This document shows, one piece after another, positions 62,192-64,000 of a stretch of DNA of 64,000 nucleotides. Each line of letters starts with the position of its first letter. Within the stretch, counting starts at the first letter, position 1. The notes beneath the pieces are model-generated. The model made no database searches. It was not told where the DNA came from and was given only the letters and a program-made list of their open reading frames with translations. The DNA comes from Balneolales bacterium (GTDB taxonomy: Bacteria; Bacteroidota; Rhodothermia; Balneolales; Cyclonatronaceae), in assembly GCA_020832405.1 (NCBI GenBank), contig JAFIET010000006.1:20848-84847 (forward strand). The letters run 5' to 3'. The translations under genes and the position numbers were made by a program.

Positions 62192-62934
62192 TAAAAATCT
62201 GTGCTTGGAGTGGGGATGAATGAACCGCACAAAATAAAAAAATCTAAGGCGGGATGGCAGGCGGAATTTGTGATGCTCTTCGGAGGCGTTAATGGCACGC
62301 GGATTTTGCGGATTTGGGCGGGATTTTCGCGGATTATGTTTCACACAAAGCTGCAAAGGCGCAAAGAGGGGGCAGTGTGAGCTGTAGCGGCTGTTTGAGC
62401 AAACCTGCTCCCGAGTCACCCCTCTCCCGCAACCGTAGAGGTCCCAAAACCCCATAAACTATTCCGGGAGAGGGGACGGGGGTGAGGGCTTACGATGGAC
62501 GCGCCAGCCACCCGGCAGTTCCAAACCCATGTAGATCTCTCATATGATGCTTCGAAGGGTTTCCTGATTGTGCTGCTTAAAGAAGCTTCAGCGGGCCTAT
62601 TGCCATGGGCAACTGCTCGAGATGACATGTAGAGGGTTTTCTTTTTTTGTGGCTAAGTCCATCATAGTAAGAGAACAACCCAAGTCGCTAAAGGTCATCC
62701 CGAACGCTTATCATTTTGGAAAGAGGCGACCGGAACCACGGAGCGCGTGCTGCCCCGAAGCCTGGCAACAGCGCAATGTGAGGGATCTCCTTCGCCGGAT
62801 TTCGCCCCGGATGCAATGATGGTTCGCGTATCGGGCCGGATTTTTTGATTTTGGTTTATTCATAGAGCAGAATAATACCAATTTGTTTATAAGGCAGTAT
62901 ATTGTCCTAAACGAAAACAGACAGAAGAAGCACT
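62192..62934. repeat. gene-free region with repeat-like elements
   Basis: A 743-base stretch without a credible gene. It holds three kinds of repeat-like text: a run rich in GCGGATTTGGGCGGATTTT with CGCGGAT-type phrases at about 62294-62335, followed by CAAAGCTGCAAAGGCGCAAAG; a long inverted repeat with CCCCTCTCCCG (62417-62427) against CGGGAGAGGGG (62464-62474); and phrases of the GTCATCCCGAACGC...GAGGGATCTC type at 62695-62790. These styles recur as dispersed intergenic sequences in many genomes of this kind. Function is not known; remnants of mobile or repeat elements are the simplest reading. Confidence 0.6.
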
Positions 62935-63177
62935 ATGAAGACGATAACAATAAATATACCCAGCTCGGCAGATGTGGATGACAGGGAAGCCCGCATGTCT
63001 TTGGCATCGAAATTATATGAAAGGGGGAAGCTGACACTGGGTCAGGCGGCTGAAATGGCGGGTTATTCGAAGAAAACCTTCATGGAGCTGCTCGCTGATT
63101 ATAACGTTGCACTTATCAGCCATCCGCCCGAGGAGCTGGAAGAAGATATTCGCAATGCACACCGCTATAGTCTCTGA
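62935..63177 (+). CDS. UPF0175 family protein, probable antitoxin
   Basis: An 80-residue UPF0175 protein. ITINIPSSADVDDREARMSLASKLYERGKLTLGQAAEMAGYSKKTFMELLADYNV is the standard family text, in which the middle forms a helix-turn-helix (AAEMAGYSKKTF). Such proteins are found next to DUF3368 (PIN-like) genes and act as the antitoxin side. Its end overlaps the DUF3368 gene by 23 nt, which fits translational coupling. It is the only plus-strand gene after the repeat-like gap. Confidence 0.88.
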   Translation: MKTITINIPSSADVDDREARMSLASKLYERGKLTLGQAAEMAGYSKKTFMELLADYNVALISHPPEELEEDIRNAHRYSL

Positions 63178-63610
63178 CACAAGCTGCCTTATATTGTTTT
63201 CGAAGATTGGTGAGCTTGATTTACTTCGAAAACTGTACGGCAAAATTTATATCACCAAAATTGTTTGTAGTGAGTTTGGTGAAGATATTCCGGATTGGAT
63301 TGAAGTATCAACGGTAGCGTCGGGTATTTACGAACATCTTTCCGGGTATCTTGATGAAGGTGAAGCTTCGAGTATTGCCTTGGCTTTGGAATTTGAAAGC
63401 CCGCTTCTCATAATGGATGAAATAAAGGGAAGAAGAGCGGCAAGAGATATGGGCTTACCGGTAACTGGTTCTCTGGGTTTGCTAATTGCAGCAAAAGAAA
63501 AAGGACATATAAAACAGCTTAAACCTGTGATTGAGAAAATTCAAAAAACTAATTTCAGAATTTCCAAAATTCTGATCGACCATGCACTGAAACGGGTGAA
63601 AGAGCTATAA
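63155..63610 (+). CDS. DUF3368 PIN-like protein, probable toxin
   Basis: A 151-residue protein when started at the ATG 63155 (MHTAIVSDTSCLILF); a longer frame from 63107 exists but would overlap UPF0175 more. The PIN-like features are an early Asp-Thr-Ser (SDTSCLI, about 7-13), an acidic DEGEASSIALALE stretch in the middle and DEIKGRRAARDMGLPVTGSLGLL later, giving the set of acidic residues of a metal-dependent nuclease. Paired with UPF0175, it forms a predicted toxin-antitoxin module; RNase activity has not been shown here. Confidence 0.86.
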   Translation: MHTAIVSDTSCLILFSKIGELDLLRKLYGKIYITKIVCSEFGEDIPDWIEVSTVASGIYEHLSGYLDEGEASSIALALEFESPLLIMDEIKGRRAARDMGLPVTGSLGLLIAAKEKGHIKQLKPVIEKIQKTNFRISKILIDHALKRVKEL

Positions 63611-63785
63611 TCTCAAAAAAGCAGATTTCCGCGGGATTTATCTGATTCCCCAACTTCGTTCTTTTCAATTTTTGCAGAGACTGTTCGAATTTCCCCCCTA
63701 AACCCCTGGCTTGCTCTTCATAATACGAGAATGCATCCCGTATATCCTGCTCTGCTCTTTCGTCGATGAATACATCGTATTGCAT
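63607..63785 (-). pseudogene. truncated ParE/RelE-type toxin
   Basis: The first about 39 residues, starting at 63785, are an excellent ParE/RelE N-terminus (YDVFIDERAEQDIRDAFSYY, then ARGLGGKFEQSL). After about residue 40 the sequence turns into a tail unlike the family, and the normal second half (KRYENIRVAF-like and IHYEIE-like strands) is missing. The open frame continues into the adjacent DUF3368 end on the opposite strand (to 63555). The toxin was probably cut when the neighbouring module arrived or by a deletion. It is likely inactive. Confidence 0.72.
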
Positions 63786-63793
63786 GTTGGTGG

Positions 63794-64000
63794 CTATTTG
63801 TCCCTCTCGTGCAACCGTTTTTTGACTTCCTCCCAGATGCGCAGGTTTTCCGGCTGATATTGTTCGATTCTTTCCATCACAATCGCCTTGTGTTCTTCGG
63901 GGATGTCAGGGGCATCAGCCGTTTCAATACCAAGCTCATCCATGAGCTGCATCACAAAATCAAGTCTGTGCTCGGGTATTTTAAAGGTAATTTCTTTCAT
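63794..64000 (-). CDS. small acidic antitoxin-like protein, possibly cut at the edge
   Basis: A 68-residue protein starting at the ATG that touches the right edge; an upstream start outside the window cannot be excluded. It has an N-terminal strand (MKEITFKIPEHRLDFVMQLMDELG) and a helical, charged C-terminus (RIEQYQPENLRIWEEVKKRLHERD). This is the style of small antitoxin partners of ParE/RelE toxins. It lies 8 nt upstream of the truncated toxin on the same strand, which fits an antitoxin-toxin pair whose toxin is broken. Confidence 0.7.
   Translation of the reverse strand: MKEITFKIPEHRLDFVMQLMDELGIETADAPDIPEEHKAIVMERIEQYQPENLRIWEEVKKRLHERDK

Noticed and set aside
62192..62455. 88-residue N-terminal extension of the helicase
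   Set aside because: It reads through the repeat-like gap, has no family likeness, and the ATG at 62191 places Walker A at its usual distance.
62568..62819. 83-codon plus-strand frame in the repeat-like gap
   Set aside because: It runs through repeat-type text, has no recognisable domain and no ribosome-binding site or terminator.

Overview
The window looks like a chromosomal segment of a Gram-negative, menaquinone-using member of the Bacteroidota/Rhodothermota/Balneolota (FCB) assemblage. The reasons are a men gene cluster, an LPS-export pair (LptC plus an OstA-like protein), a TamB-type protein, several lipoproteins, a very basic 29-residue COX24/bS22-like protein typical of Bacteroidota-type genomes, weak Shine-Dalgarno signals and moderate G+C. 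A Balneolales-like organism is my best guess, from gene style only. No rRNA, tRNA, CRISPR array, prophage or intact insertion sequence was found.

Layout. 1-5.8 kb: minus-strand menaquinone genes (menF, menD, menH, menB) followed by a partial SDR oxidoreductase cut by the left edge. 6.3-7.4 kb: a GNAT acetyltransferase and an NTF2-like lipoprotein. 7.5-10.9 kb: a minus-strand set with a DUF192 lipoprotein, a LolD-type ATPase, a FtsX/MacB-type permease carrying an extreme His-rich insert, and a DUF3299 secreted protein; I infer a metal-linked envelope system. 11-18.5 kb: the classic translation operon rimP-nusA-infB-rbfA-truB-ribF-rpsO, preceded by a terminator-like leader hairpin, then pnp, an M16 peptidase and asnS. 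24-26 kb: holA and an ECF sigma factor. 25.9-30.3 kb: minus-strand AGCS symporter, upp, lptC and ostA-like genes. 30.5-31.8 kb: HU, a membrane-anchored TPR-like protein and the tiny basic protein. 31.9-42.9 kb: an orphan hypothetical gene, then RqcH/NFACT, aroK, aroB, a 1599-residue TamB-like protein and RNase R. 43-46.2 kb: a 1052-residue fusion of metalloprotease, beta-propeller and outer-membrane barrel. 46.3-52.2 kb (minus): esterase lipoprotein, SPOR lipoprotein, and a deoC-ALDH-pseudoALDH group split by a HigBA-type toxin-antitoxin pair. 52.4-59.1 kb (minus): APC transporter fused to universal-stress domains, a mannose-phosphate-isomerase-type cupin, rsgA and lon. 59.5-62.2 kb: a new 47-codon small gene with its own terminator, and the UvrD/PcrA helicase. 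62.2-64 kb: a gene-poor, repeat-like stretch leading into a UPF0175/DUF3368 pair and a truncated ParE toxin with its antitoxin.

Most of the window is housekeeping. The items most worth a second look are the His-rich permease cluster, the protease-propeller-barrel fusion, the apparently catalytically dead ALDH beside deoC and a complete ALDH, the unannotated small gene at 59541-59684, and the degraded toxin-antitoxin and repeat area at the right end.
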